From NCBI RefSeq assembly GCF_003719335.1, contig NZ_RIAS01000001.1, positions 496,001 to 560,000 of the forward strand: a DNA stretch of 64,000 bases. Reading direction: 5' to 3'. Positions 27,305 to 35,900 of this stretch are shown piece after piece. Source of the DNA: Paenibacillus amylolyticus. Lineage in GTDB: Bacteria > Bacillota > Bacilli > Paenibacillales > Paenibacillaceae. The translations under genes were made by a program, and so were the position numbers. Each line of letters opens with the position of its first letter. Positions within the stretch are counted from its first letter, which is position 1. A model generated the notes under the pieces. It saw only the letters and a program-made list of their open reading frames with translations, did not search any database and was not told the DNA's origin.

Positions 27305-27348
27305 AAAAAAGCCTTCTCTGGAGGCGTTGTGCTCCCCAGAAAAGGCTT
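27305..27348 (-). terminator. Terminator at the end of the nfeD-floA unit
   Basis: AAGCCTT-CTCTGGAG (27309-27323) pairs with CTCCCCAGA-AAAGGCTT. On the minus strand the stem is followed by TTTTTTCGTA. It separates the sigma-W-type unit from yqfC. Confidence 0.85.
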
Positions 27349-27391
27349 CGTTCTATCTTGAAACGGACGATTCACTGATCGTCTTTTACTT

Positions 27392-27997
27392 TTACAACTT
27401 CCCTCTCGTTCCAAAAGGTTGCTTCGAACGAGGAGAACCCAGTACCTCTGCCCAAAGCACCCCCGTACGGATGTCCTCTTGACGAAGACGAGAAGGCATT
27501 GAATCCGTTGTATCTCCCTCTTCCGTACTTGAATTCGATACAGATGGAGAACTCGCTGAAGAAATGCGATTCAGTCTGTCCTGTATCATACGTTGTTGCT
27601 CTTCCATCAATCTCATCTGTTCATCCACCGAACTCCGCATGCTGTCCGGTGACTGGTCACCTCTAAAATCAACTTCTGGATAAGAAGAGGGTACTTGTTC
27701 AGAGTAAGGCTGATCATACCGCTCGTCGTAACGCTCATCATAACGTTCATCGTCATAACGCTCATCATATTGCTCCTCATAACGGCGGTCATCCGGTCTG
27801 GATGACTGTTGCTGCGAAGAGTCATTTCCTGAGCGACGATTCGCATCTTCTCCGCCCCCAAATGTTGGCATTCCGTTACCGGGACGCTTCTGATTCGGGT
27901 TTGCAGACTTCCCAAGCTTTCCAAGGACTGAAAAGAGGGCAAAGGCAATAACCGCTACCACATACAGGTTGTTAAATATCCATTCGAATAGGCTCAT
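27392..27997 (-). CDS. Small membrane-anchored protein with disordered Tyr/Asp/Glu/Arg repeats
   Basis: 201 residues. One N-terminal helix (about 2-25, LFEWIFNNLYVVAVIAFALFSVLG) is followed by a long polar, disordered region. Residues about 75-100 contain repeats of YDERYD. The C-terminal 40 residues (RLRQEDIRTGVLWAEVLGSPRSKQP onward) look more ordered and may be a conserved motif. The start is the ATG at 27997 with AGGCGG nine bases upstream. It begins 14 bases after the floA stop and ends before a terminator, so it is the third gene of the nfeD-floA unit. Function unknown; a link to flotillin microdomains is inferred from position. Confidence 0.75.
   Translation of the reverse strand: MSLFEWIFNNLYVVAVIAFALFSVLGKLGKSANPNQKRPGNGMPTFGGGEDANRRSGNDSSQQQSSRPDDRRYEEQYDERYDDERYDERYDERYDQPYSEQVPSSYPEVDFRGDQSPDSMRSSVDEQMRLMEEQQRMIQDRLNRISSASSPSVSNSSTEEGDTTDSMPSRLRQEDIRTGVLWAEVLGSPRSKQPFGTRGKL
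27715..27786 (-). repeat. Short tandem repeat encoding YDERYD units
   Basis: Near-repeats of a 12-base unit (ATAACGNTCATC on the plus strand) occur about five times inside the preceding gene and encode ERYD/DERY. Such in-frame repeats can change copy number by slippage. Confidence 0.7.
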
Positions 27998-28010
27998 ATG
28001 CACTCACCGC

Positions 28011-29018
28011 CTATCTTCCGTTTTTGGAATCACCTTGATCGCTGGAATTCGAACCTTCAGCAGGTTTTCCCAAAGTGTTACGCATCTGAGTATCCGCTTC
28101 AATGTTTTTCAGGTTCATATAATCCATCACGCCAATTTTACCACTACGAAGCGCTTCGGACATAGCCAGTGGTACTTGGGACTCGGACTCAACGACACGC
28201 GCTCTCATCTCAACAACGCGGGCTTTCATCTCTTGTTCTTGAGCTACGGCCATTGCACGACGTTCTTCAGCTTTTGCTTGCGCGATGCGTTTATCCGCTT
28301 CAGCCTGCTCGGTTTGCAAGAAGGCACCGATGTTTTTACCTACGTCTACGTCCGCGATATCGATCGACAGGATTTCGAACGCAGTACCTGCATCCAAACC
28401 TTTGGACAATACAGTACGAGAGATCAAATCCGGATTTTCCAAGACATCTTTGTGAGAGTTCGAAGAACCGTTCGTACTTACAATACCTTCGCCGACACGG
28501 GCAATGATGGTTTCTTCACCAGCACCACCGACGAGGCGATCAATGTTGGCACGAACCGTAACTCGTGCTCTAACTTTAACTTCGATACCGTCTTTGGCAA
28601 CGGCAGATACGATTGGTGTTTCAATAACACGCGGGTTTACACTCATTTGTACGGCTTGCAATACGTCACGGCCTGCGAGGTCAATCGCAGCAGCACGTTC
28701 GAATTCGAGTGGAATGTTTGCACGCTGCGCAGCAATCAGGGCATTAACAACACGGTCAACGTTACCACCAGCCAGGAAGTGACTTTCCAGTTGGTTAATA
28801 TTCAAGCCAAGGCCTGCTTTCGTTGCTTTGATCAACGGGTTAACGATTCGGCTTGGTGTTACACGTCTCAATCTCATCGCCACCAGCGTAATGATACCTA
28901 CACGCACGCCTGATGCAATAGCCGAGATCCAGAGCATAACCGGGAAAAAGCTGAAAAATACGCTCAGTACGATAATAGCCAGTACCGCGATGAGCAAAAT
29001 CGTAATCATTGGATCCAT
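28011..29018 (-). CDS. floA: Flotillin-like protein FloA
   Basis: 335 residues. A scaffold of functional membrane microdomains. The N-terminal hydrophobic hairpin (about 5-45) inserts into the membrane. The SPFH domain follows with [20 protein letters not shown] and [21 protein letters not shown]. The C-terminal coiled coil has repeated EA/AE units ([23 protein letters not shown]). The start is [13 protein letters not shown] with GGAGGAATT upstream; the longer frame is discarded. It follows nfeD. Confidence 0.95.
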   Translation of the reverse strand: MDPMITILLIAVLAIIVLSVFFSFFPVMLWISAIASGVRVGIITLVAMRLRRVTPSRIVNPLIKATKAGLGLNINQLESHFLAGGNVDRVVNALIAAQRANIPLEFERAAAIDLAGRDVLQAVQMSVNPRVIETPIVSAVAKDGIEVKVRARVTVRANIDRLVGGAGEETIIARVGEGIVSTNGSSNSHKDVLENPDLISRTVLSKGLDAGTAFEILSIDIADVDVGKNIGAFLQTEQAEADKRIAQAKAEERRAMAVAQEQEMKARVVEMRARVVESESQVPLAMSEALRSGKIGVMDYMNLKNIEADTQMRNTLGKPAEGSNSSDQGDSKNGR

Positions 29019-29181
29019 AGATTTAATTCCTCCGTTTGCAATATGTTTTTTGGTAAAAGAGAGCATCAGAACTGACGCTGATTAATCCGCTGCTGAAACA
29101 TCACTCCACCCCATTGCCCGCAGGTTGGCAAAGGTTATGTACTTCGCCGAAGTGATATCCATCACTCCGGCAAACGCAGAA

Positions 29182-30543
29182 TTACACCGGCAAAGCCTGT
29201 TGTACTACAATCCGGGAACCTTCCGCTTTGATGACAATTATGGGTGTATCCACAGGAATGAATGCACCATCTGTGACCACATCGACGCGTTCACCATCAA
29301 ACATCGCCGTTCCTGCTGGACGAAGCGGTGTCAGACTGATGCCTTGCAAGCCGATCAGCTCTTTACGCTCTGCCGCCGAGGAGTATCCACGATCAGCTGA
29401 TAACTTATCGCTTAATATGAATCGATTCCATATTCCTCGATCCTTGAAGACCACAGCGATAATCGCGATTACGACCAGCGCAGCTCCAAAGGCAATACCC
29501 AGGGACACAAACGCATCACTTGTGTCGTAAGCCGCCCTGACAACCCCGGCCACCAGCGCAATGGATCCCAAAATGCCCAGAATACCAAAGCTCGGGATAA
29601 ACATCTCCAGTATCATCATGACAAGCCCGACCGTAAATAATACCCATGTCTCCGCCCCTGCAAACCCCGCAATGTAGTTTCCAGAGAAATAAAGCACAAA
29701 ACATACAATTCCGACAATTCCCGGAACGCCAAATCCAGGCACAATCAGTTCAATAATGACACCGGCAATACCAAGAAACAACAGTATGGTCATCACAATT
29801 GGATTGGTCAAGAAGGTAGAAATATTCTCTGCTGCAGTGCGTTCTAGCTTGAACACATTTTCTTGACTGTAACCAAGCCATGCCGCTGCTTCCTCAGGTG
29901 TGTCGCTGATGTGGTCCGCATAACCCACTTTCAGCGCATCCTCCGCGGAAAGAGCGATAATTTCACCTTTTTGTTTGGTTTTATTGATCTCTGGCATTTC
30001 TACCACCATATTGACGTCGGCCATGCCTGCCGCAATATCACCATCCCGGCCGCTCTTTTGGGCAGCGCCCTCCATTTTACTCGTCCAGTATGCAACCAGC
30101 TTGGGATCGTCAACATGTTTGCCTGTGCTGTCCACCATAGCTGCAGCACCAATCATGCTTCCTGGTGACATTACGATCTTATCTGCATTCAGCGCAAGAA
30201 AACTCCCTGCCGATGCAGCATCGCCCCGAACAAATGCCAACGTTTCAATAGGGCTGTCTTTAATCATCGTGCCAAGCGCATCTGCAGTATCCACACGGCC
30301 TCCCGGCGTATTGATATCAAGAATGATCAAGCCAGCATTCATTTTCTCTGCTTCCTTGAACCCGCGCTCCATGAATTTGCCTAATCCCTGCTCGATTGGT
30401 TTATCCACCGGAATAACGTATACGGCGCCGCTTTTCTCAGCTGCATGCGCTGAAGGTATTCCAATCCAGACAGGAAGTAAAAGCGTCAGCAGCATCAAGA
30501 GCATCATTGACCCCGTAAGCTTCTTCCGGCGCTTTCCCCTCAC
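29182..30543 (-). CDS. NfeD-type membrane serine protease (YqeZ)
   Basis: 453 residues. A signal peptide (LTGSMMLLMLLTLLLPVWIGIPSAHA) is followed by a ClpP-like protease domain with the nucleophile in FVRGDAASAGSFLALNADK. Then come several membrane helices (about 240-390) and a C-terminal NfeD OB-fold domain (about 395-453). This is the long NfeD form paired with flotillins. The start is a GTG behind GGGGGG. It leads the nfeD-floA-orf unit and has a near-perfect sigma-W-type promoter upstream, as yqeZ has in B. subtilis. Confidence 0.93.
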   Translation of the reverse strand: MRGKRRKKLTGSMMLLMLLTLLLPVWIGIPSAHAAEKSGAVYVIPVDKPIEQGLGKFMERGFKEAEKMNAGLIILDINTPGGRVDTADALGTMIKDSPIETLAFVRGDAASAGSFLALNADKIVMSPGSMIGAAAMVDSTGKHVDDPKLVAYWTSKMEGAAQKSGRDGDIAAGMADVNMVVEMPEINKTKQKGEIIALSAEDALKVGYADHISDTPEEAAAWLGYSQENVFKLERTAAENISTFLTNPIVMTILLFLGIAGVIIELIVPGFGVPGIVGIVCFVLYFSGNYIAGFAGAETWVLFTVGLVMMILEMFIPSFGILGILGSIALVAGVVRAAYDTSDAFVSLGIAFGAALVVIAIIAVVFKDRGIWNRFILSDKLSADRGYSSAAERKELIGLQGISLTPLRPAGTAMFDGERVDVVTDGAFIPVDTPIIVIKAEGSRIVVQQALPV

Positions 30544-30595
30544 ATTAGTCCCCCCTTTTCCAATAATGTTATACTGTCCAGCTTATGGTATTTAT

Positions 30596-30621
30596 TACGT
30601 ACAATGCAACATTACGTTTCA
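30596..30621 (-). promoter_or_regulatory. Sigma-W-type ECF promoter of nfeD-floA
   Basis: Minus strand TGAAAC (30621-30616), 16-base spacer, CGTA (30599-30596). This is the consensus of B. subtilis sigma-W, which drives yqeZ-floA there in response to envelope stress. It lies 52 bases before the GTG start. Confidence 0.82.
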
Positions 30622-30884
30622 AAAACTTAAAATTATATTTGAATATTCCGGCAAATGCAAGAAATATATATCCATAATCAAGTTTATAATCCATTTTTTA
30701 TAAGTTTCAAGTGTTTTCGCTGAGTAGAGAGTAAGACACGCCATAATAAGTGCTGCTAATCAAGCTTATGTGATCTTTTATATGCCAGCTTGTTTGCAAA
30801 CAGTGCGCTCAAAGAAGCTTTTCCGCATTCTCATATAGAGACGAGGTATGGATCGGAGTAGAGTATCGAATAAATCATGAAAAA
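30622..30884. other. Intergenic region between nfeD promoter and yqeY terminator
   Basis: This region is AT-rich and no gene, RNA or repeat is recognised. It contains no open frame with a ribosome site. It separates two units on the same strand. Confidence 0.5.
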
Positions 30885-30912
30885 ACACCCCCTGACAAGT
30901 CAGGGGGTGTTT
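30885..30912 (-). terminator. Terminator after yqeY
   Basis: ACACCCCCTGAC pairs with GTCAGGGGGTGT across a 1-3 base loop. On the minus strand six U follow. The yqeY stop is at 30925. Confidence 0.92.
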
Positions 30913-30924
30913 ATTGAATTTGCT

Positions 30925-31368
30925 TTATTGCAGAAATTGTTGAACTGCTTGATTAACCAGTTTGCCGTCCGCTTTGCCTTTAACTTTCGGCATAAGGGCC
31001 GCCATCACTTTCCCCATCTCGGCTTTCGAAGAAGCACCGGTTTCCTGGATGGTCTGCTGTACAATTACTTTAATTTCTTCTTCGGTAAGCTGTGCAGGAA
31101 GATACTGGATAAGTATTTCAATTTCCGCTTCGGCATTTGCCGCGAGTTCTTCGCGACCTGCTTTGCCAAATTCTTGGAGGGCATCTTTGCGCTGTTTGAT
31201 TTCACGACTCAGGATATCAAGCACTTCGTTGTCATCCAAATCTCTTTTCAAATCTATTTCAAGATTCTTGATCGTCGAACGAATCAACCGAATGGTGGAG
31301 AGTCTGAACTTGTCCTTACTCTTCATCGCTTGCTTCATATCTTCGTTCAATCGTTCGCTAAGATTCAT
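30925..31368 (-). CDS. yqeY: GatB/YqeY domain protein
   Basis: 147 residues beginning MNLSERLNEDMKQAMKSKDKFRLSTIRLI. It contains the two YqeY blocks: DVLSREIKQRKDALQEF-like in the middle, and GASSKAEMGKVMAALMPKVKGKADGKLVN at the end. The C-terminal part resembles the tRNA-binding tail of GatB. The free-standing protein's role is not established. GGAGG precedes the ATG. It lies 16 bases after rpsU and shares its promoter and terminator. Confidence 0.95.
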   Translation of the reverse strand: MNLSERLNEDMKQAMKSKDKFRLSTIRLIRSTIKNLEIDLKRDLDDNEVLDILSREIKQRKDALQEFGKAGREELAANAEAEIEILIQYLPAQLTEEEIKVIVQQTIQETGASSKAEMGKVMAALMPKVKGKADGKLVNQAVQQFLQ

Positions 31369-31383
31369 GTAGTTAAAATCCTC

Positions 31384-31557
31384 CTAAAACTTTCTCTTAC
31401 GAGCAGCCTCGGACTTTTTCTTGCGCTTTACGCTTGGCTTCTCATAATGCTTACGTTTCTTCACCTCAGCCAATACGCCATCTTTAGCGATGGAACGTTT
31501 AAAGCGACGAAGTGCAGCATCAATAGTCTCGTTTTTGCGAACTTTAGTTTCAGACAC
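31384..31557 (-). CDS. rpsU: 30S ribosomal protein S21
   Basis: 57 residues, the standard length. It reads [20 protein letters not shown] (GTG start) and ends in a Lys/Arg-rich tail. The start follows GGAGGGAGGG by seven bases. A longer in-frame reading upstream is not used, because S21 proteins begin here. First gene of rpsU-yqeY, with a consensus sigma-A promoter at 31617-31646. Confidence 0.97.
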   Translation of the reverse strand: MSETKVRKNETIDAALRRFKRSIAKDGVLAEVKKRKHYEKPSVKRKKKSEAARKRKF

Positions 31558-31616
31558 CAGTTTTCCCTCCCTCCGACCAGACCGTCCAAGAGCAATAACA
31601 CGGTTCATCATCTTTC

Positions 31617-31646
31617 ATTATAGGCGAAAGGCAATAAAAGTGTCAA
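31617..31646 (-). promoter_or_regulatory. Sigma-A promoter of rpsU-yqeY
   Basis: Minus strand TTGACA (31646-31641), 18-base spacer, TATAAT (31622-31617). Both hexamers are exact consensus. It is 60 bases before the GTG of rpsU. Confidence 0.88.
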
Positions 31647-31737
31647 CCTTAACGTGATCCCTTAATATTAGCTGAGCTGCAGCATTTTTTCAAGTGCAAA
31701 AACAAATTTACAACTTGAGTAACGTTATACGGCCCTC

Positions 31738-32097
31738 TTATCGGTGTGAATCAGACAGACTCGTGAGCGCACCCAACCTGGTTCCGCCCAGCACATGGTA
31801 ATGCAAATGGTGCACGGTTTGCTCGCCATCCCTACCACAATTGTTAATCAAGCGGTATCCTGAATCCTGCACACCGAGCCGCTTGGCCGCTTCTTGTGCA
31901 GCCGCATGGATCTCCCCGATCAAGGGTAAATCTTCAGCGGTTACATCATTCATGGAAGCGATATGTTTCTTCGGCACGACCAGCACATGTGTTGGCGCCG
32001 CAGGCTGAATATCGTGAAATACGATTACATGATCGTTTTCCAGTACTTTGTTGGAGGGAATGGTGCCCTCTACAATTTTGCAAAATAAGCAATCCAT
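31738..32097 (-). CDS. HIT family hydrolase (HinT-like)
   Basis: 119 residues, beginning MDCLFCKIVEGTIPSNKVLEN. Two cysteines near the N-terminus (CLFC) and the HIT motif HHLHYHVLGG at the C-terminus are diagnostic of the HinT branch. These dimeric enzymes hydrolyse nucleoside phosphoramidates, including aminoacyl-AMP. GGAGGGA precedes the ATG by eight bases. The gene stands alone between rpsU and the small gene at 32330. Confidence 0.94.
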   Translation of the reverse strand: MDCLFCKIVEGTIPSNKVLENDHVIVFHDIQPAAPTHVLVVPKKHIASMNDVTAEDLPLIGEIHAAAQEAAKRLGVQDSGYRLINNCGRDGEQTVHHLHYHVLGGTRLGALTSLSDSHR

Positions 32098-32329
32098 CGT
32101 ACAATCCCTCCTTCCTTTGAGTTCGAATTATGTATACCCCTATATCATACTAAAAGTAAAATCGTACGTCCAATGCTTGACATGGCAAATAACTCCTTCC
32201 CCCTGTGTGTTCATCTGTAAAAGAAAAAGTCACACCTGAAGGCAGGGTATCCCATGATCCCCTTGCCGAGGTATGACCGTGATTGAATTATGATTTCTTT
32301 GATACGAATGAAAGAGGATTTAAACCATT

Positions 32330-32674
32330 TTAATAGTACGGCAATAAGGTTAATGCCGTAAGGGCAAATAAAGGCAGAACCAGTCTGTTAAAGCGTCTGC
32401 GGCCATATCCATAATAAGGGTAAGGAGCAGGGTACCCGTATCCAGGATAAAATCCACGAGCAGGTGTGGCCGGATAATGAACCATAGGCATCATATTTGG
32501 AGCTGCATTTGCATGGCCTGCCATAACTTCATTACCAACTGGAACAGCCAAATAAATCATCTCATCATCCACATTCTCTACAATGCCATCATAATACGAA
32601 CCATCATTCATCTGAATACATACATAACGATGGATATGATCCTTACACAGTTTCTTTGCCGTACCTTTATCCAT
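32330..32674 (-). CDS. Unknown 114-residue protein with Sm-like N-terminus and Pro/Gly/Tyr tail
   Basis: I do not recognise a named family. The N-terminal 45 residues (HRYVCIQMNDGSYYDGIVENVDDE) look like an Sm/LSM-type or SH3-like small beta barrel. Then comes a Pro/Gly/Tyr-rich linker (FYPGYGYPAPYPYYGYG), a basic RRRFNR, and a hydrophobic C-terminal helix (LVLPLFALTALTLLPYY). The layout suggests a tail-anchored or surface-related protein, possibly spore-associated. GGGAGG precedes the ATG. Monocistronic. Confidence 0.7.
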   Translation of the reverse strand: MDKGTAKKLCKDHIHRYVCIQMNDGSYYDGIVENVDDEMIYLAVPVGNEVMAGHANAAPNMMPMVHYPATPARGFYPGYGYPAPYPYYGYGRRRFNRLVLPLFALTALTLLPYY

Positions 32675-32997
32675 GCCTAATCGCCTCCCAGTTCAGCTCT
32701 TCTTCACCCTTCATCCTATTCAACTCTGGGCGGATTGACACTGTGTTAAAGACGTTTTGAAAAAGAATGAAAAAAGAAGCCCCTCGTGAGCGGCCTTCCG
32801 AAGAAGTCCGGCTACCCGGACATCTATACAGGAAGCTTCCTGAACAGATGTCCGACGGGGGGCTTAAAACAAGTTTGTCGGCTTAGCTGTAGTATAACAG
32901 CGTGTTGAACCTGTATCTGTGATGAAACTCACTTGTTATCGCGTGATATAAAAAAAGAAATATTTTTACAAATACATCATTTTTGAACAGACTGGAC
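32675..32997. other. Intergenic region holding the sbcC terminator
   Basis: The only structure seen is the branched hairpin at 32770-32865. The rest is AT-rich and probably carries the promoter of the small gene at 32330. No open frame with a ribosome site was found. Confidence 0.5.
32770..32865 (-). terminator. Branched (three-way junction) terminator after sbcC
   Basis: The outer stem AAGCCCC (32777-32783) pairs with GGGGCTT (32859-32865). Two inner hairpins are present: CGG-C-CTTC/GAAG-T-CCG (32791-32810) and CGGACATCT/AGATGTCCG (32817-32854), the latter capped by the palindrome CAGGAAGCTTCCTG. The minus strand continues CTTTTTTC, so it terminates sbcC. The elaborate head is unusual. Confidence 0.75.
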
Positions 32998-35900
32998 TTA
33001 TAAGCTTTCCATCACAACCCTGGAACCTGTACCCGCATCACCAGCCGGAATCACGACCAATTTGCGTTGCAAACGCGCACGCAGTTCAGGGACGTGACTG
33101 ATGATGCCCACAGCCAGTCGATCGTCATGCAATTTTTCCAGTGAAGTAATGACCGTATCCAGCAGTTCCGGGTCCAATGTGCCAAACCCTTCATCCAGGA
33201 AGAAAAATTGAAGCGGATACTGCCCGCGCAGCTGAATCTGTGCGGATAGCGCCAGCGCCAGCGACAAAGAAGTCAAGAAGGTTTCTCCACCAGACAGGGT
33301 TGATACCGGACGTTTCACACCGCCGTTGGCATCGTCACAGATCACAAAGCCTCCGCCCGAATCCACCTCAAGGGAATACCTCTGCTTGGTGAGAAAACGC
33401 AGCCGCTGGGAAGCCGCATGACTTACCTGCATCAGCTGCTCTTCGGCAATGTACTCCACAAATGTATTCCCCCGGAACGCGGTCTGCAACTTGCTGAGCA
33501 ACTCACCCTGGTGACTGATCTCCAGTCGTTTCGTCTCCAGCTCCGTCCAGCGAACATGACGTTGCTGCACATCCTCCAGATCCCGTTCGGCACGTGCTTT
33601 CACCTGCAAGGCAGTTTCATCCTCATATCTGGCCTGTTTCAAACGTTCTGTGCAAGCGATCCACTGTTCCTCGGTCACAACCGCACCATCTAGTTTTTGC
33701 TCCAGTTCACGTAGCTGAGAAGCAAGTTCACGCTCTCGTTCACGATGATGCTGAATTTCTTTCTGCAACCGTTCCGCTTCCTCGGCAGCCAGCGCTGCCT
33801 GTGTGACAGCGACATCTGTCTCGAACGCGGATGACTCCAAGAGCAGCCGCCAGCGCCCCTGTGCCAGCTCCAGATGTTCTGCTGCTGATGCGGCGGCCTG
33901 CCCAGCCATTACGTCACGTTTCACCGATTCCTGCTTCTGTGCATCCGCTTGTTTGAATCGCTCTGCAGCTAGCTCAGCAGTCTTGCGCAGTCCATCCAGG
34001 CGAGCCTGTGTCTCGCGGATTAGATCTTCTACCCGCTGCTCACCTACCCACTGGCGCAAACGTTCTTCTTTCTCGGCCAGTTGTTTGCTGCCGCCTTGCC
34101 ATTCGGTCTGCCACTGAATAAGCTGCTTGTCCAATTCCACCAGCTTCTGCTGCAATGACTGGACAAGCTGCTCTTTCTCCTCAAGGAACGTCACGCTTTT
34201 GGCCAGACGTTCCTTGATGTCTTCGGCGCGTGCATCGCGCTCCTGCATCGCTTGATAGAGGCCAGCGGCCTCCTCCTGTGCGATGTCAGGCAGTTCCGCG
34301 GCCCAGCGGCCCTGCAACGCAGCCGCAGCGGCTTCGCTCTCGGCCAGCTTGCGCTCCGCCTGGACGAGCCCGGCACGGCCGGCCTCTTGCGCAGCTGCCG
34401 CTTCCATGCGGCGCTGCTGCGCGCCTGAAGCCGCCTGCTGCAACGCTGCGGCTTCTCCCTGCAGCGGCGCTGCTGCGGCAGCCAGCGCCTGCGCGGCTTC
34501 GCGCAGCGCAGCGGCACGCGCCGCCCAGCCCGCCGGAGATCGCCCATCCTCGGGCGATCCGGCAGGCTCGGGCTCCGCTGCCGCAGGCGCGGCCTCGGCT
34601 GCGGCCGTGGCATCGCCGGCCGCGGCGCCAAGCTGCGCGAGCAGGCTGCGACGTTCGTGCAGCTGCTGGCGCAGCCCAAAGCGCAGCTCCTGCAGCTCCG
34701 CGTGCAGGCTGCGCAGCAGTTCCAGGTCCGCATCGTCTGCGTGCGGACCATCTCCCGGCGGGGCACCCGGGAGCGGGTGGTGTGCGGAGCCGCACACCGG
34801 GCATGGCTCGCCGTCCCGCAGTTCGGCGCGCAAGGCAGCGGACAGCCGGTGCATCTCCTGCTCACGCATCGAACGGCGTAGCTGCTCCTCCGCACGGGCC
34901 AGCAAGCGCTGTTCGCTGTTAATATCCTGCTCACAGGCAAGCAATGCCTCAAGACCTGCTGACGCCTGTTCCACCAATTGCTGGCGCTGTTCGGTCAGGC
35001 GTCCCTCTTCCGCAGCCGCCGCCTCCAGTTTGGCAGCCCCTTGTTCTGCAGACTGTTGATAGGTCTGCATGTCCGCTTTATGCTGTTTCACCTGCTCGAA
35101 TGCTGTATCGATCCGATGTTTCAGCTCAAGTGATGTTTGTAGCCGTCTGCGCTCATCAGACTTCACTTCATTCGGTTTGAGACTTTCCTGCAATTCCTCA
35201 CGACGTTTGCGTCCACGCATTTGCAGTTCCTGCTCTTTATCCAGCTGTTGTCTCAGCGTTGCCTGTTCGGCCTGCCCTTTCTCCATCAACTGCGCAAGCC
35301 GTGAACAATCCGCCTGCAAAACATCACGTTCCCGTTGCAGCTCTTTGGCCTGTTCCAATTGATCCAGACGCAGGAGCAGTTTGGGCTCTTCTGCTCCAAG
35401 CTGTTGCCTTGCCTCTTCTGCCTTTTCAGCTTCCTGCACAGCCAAACGTTCATGCTCCGCTGCCTGTTTCCCAGCAGTTTCTGCCTCCAACTGTCGCTGC
35501 TGGTGGGCTTCTGACGCGTCCCGAGCTGACTGAAGCGCAGGTAGCATCTTCTCGGCTGCTCCCGACCGTTTCAAACGCTCCTCATCGGCTTCAATCTGTT
35601 CCGCCTTGGCATGGAGTTGTTGCTGTTCTTGCAATCGCACTTGTTGTTCCTTACTCAGCTCACGAATTCGGCCGAATTGTTCTGCTTCCTTCACCGCCGA
35701 ATCCAGCTCTTTCCGTGAGGATTCGGCGTGCTGAACCGCTGCCTTAAGCAAATGTTTTGTTTCTTCAAGTATTTCTTTACTGGCATTGCCAAGTCCCTGC
35801 TGCTCCGCAGCAAGGGATTGATGAGCCATATCATTATCTTTGACCCGCCGACTTAATTTAATGGCGAGTTGATCCCCATACTTCTCCAGATGAAAGAGAC

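Noticed and set aside
34191-34952. Several long open frames on both strands inside sbcC
   Set aside because: High GC removes stop codons there. The translations are Arg/Cys/Pro-rich with no family features, and sbcC itself has all its motifs.
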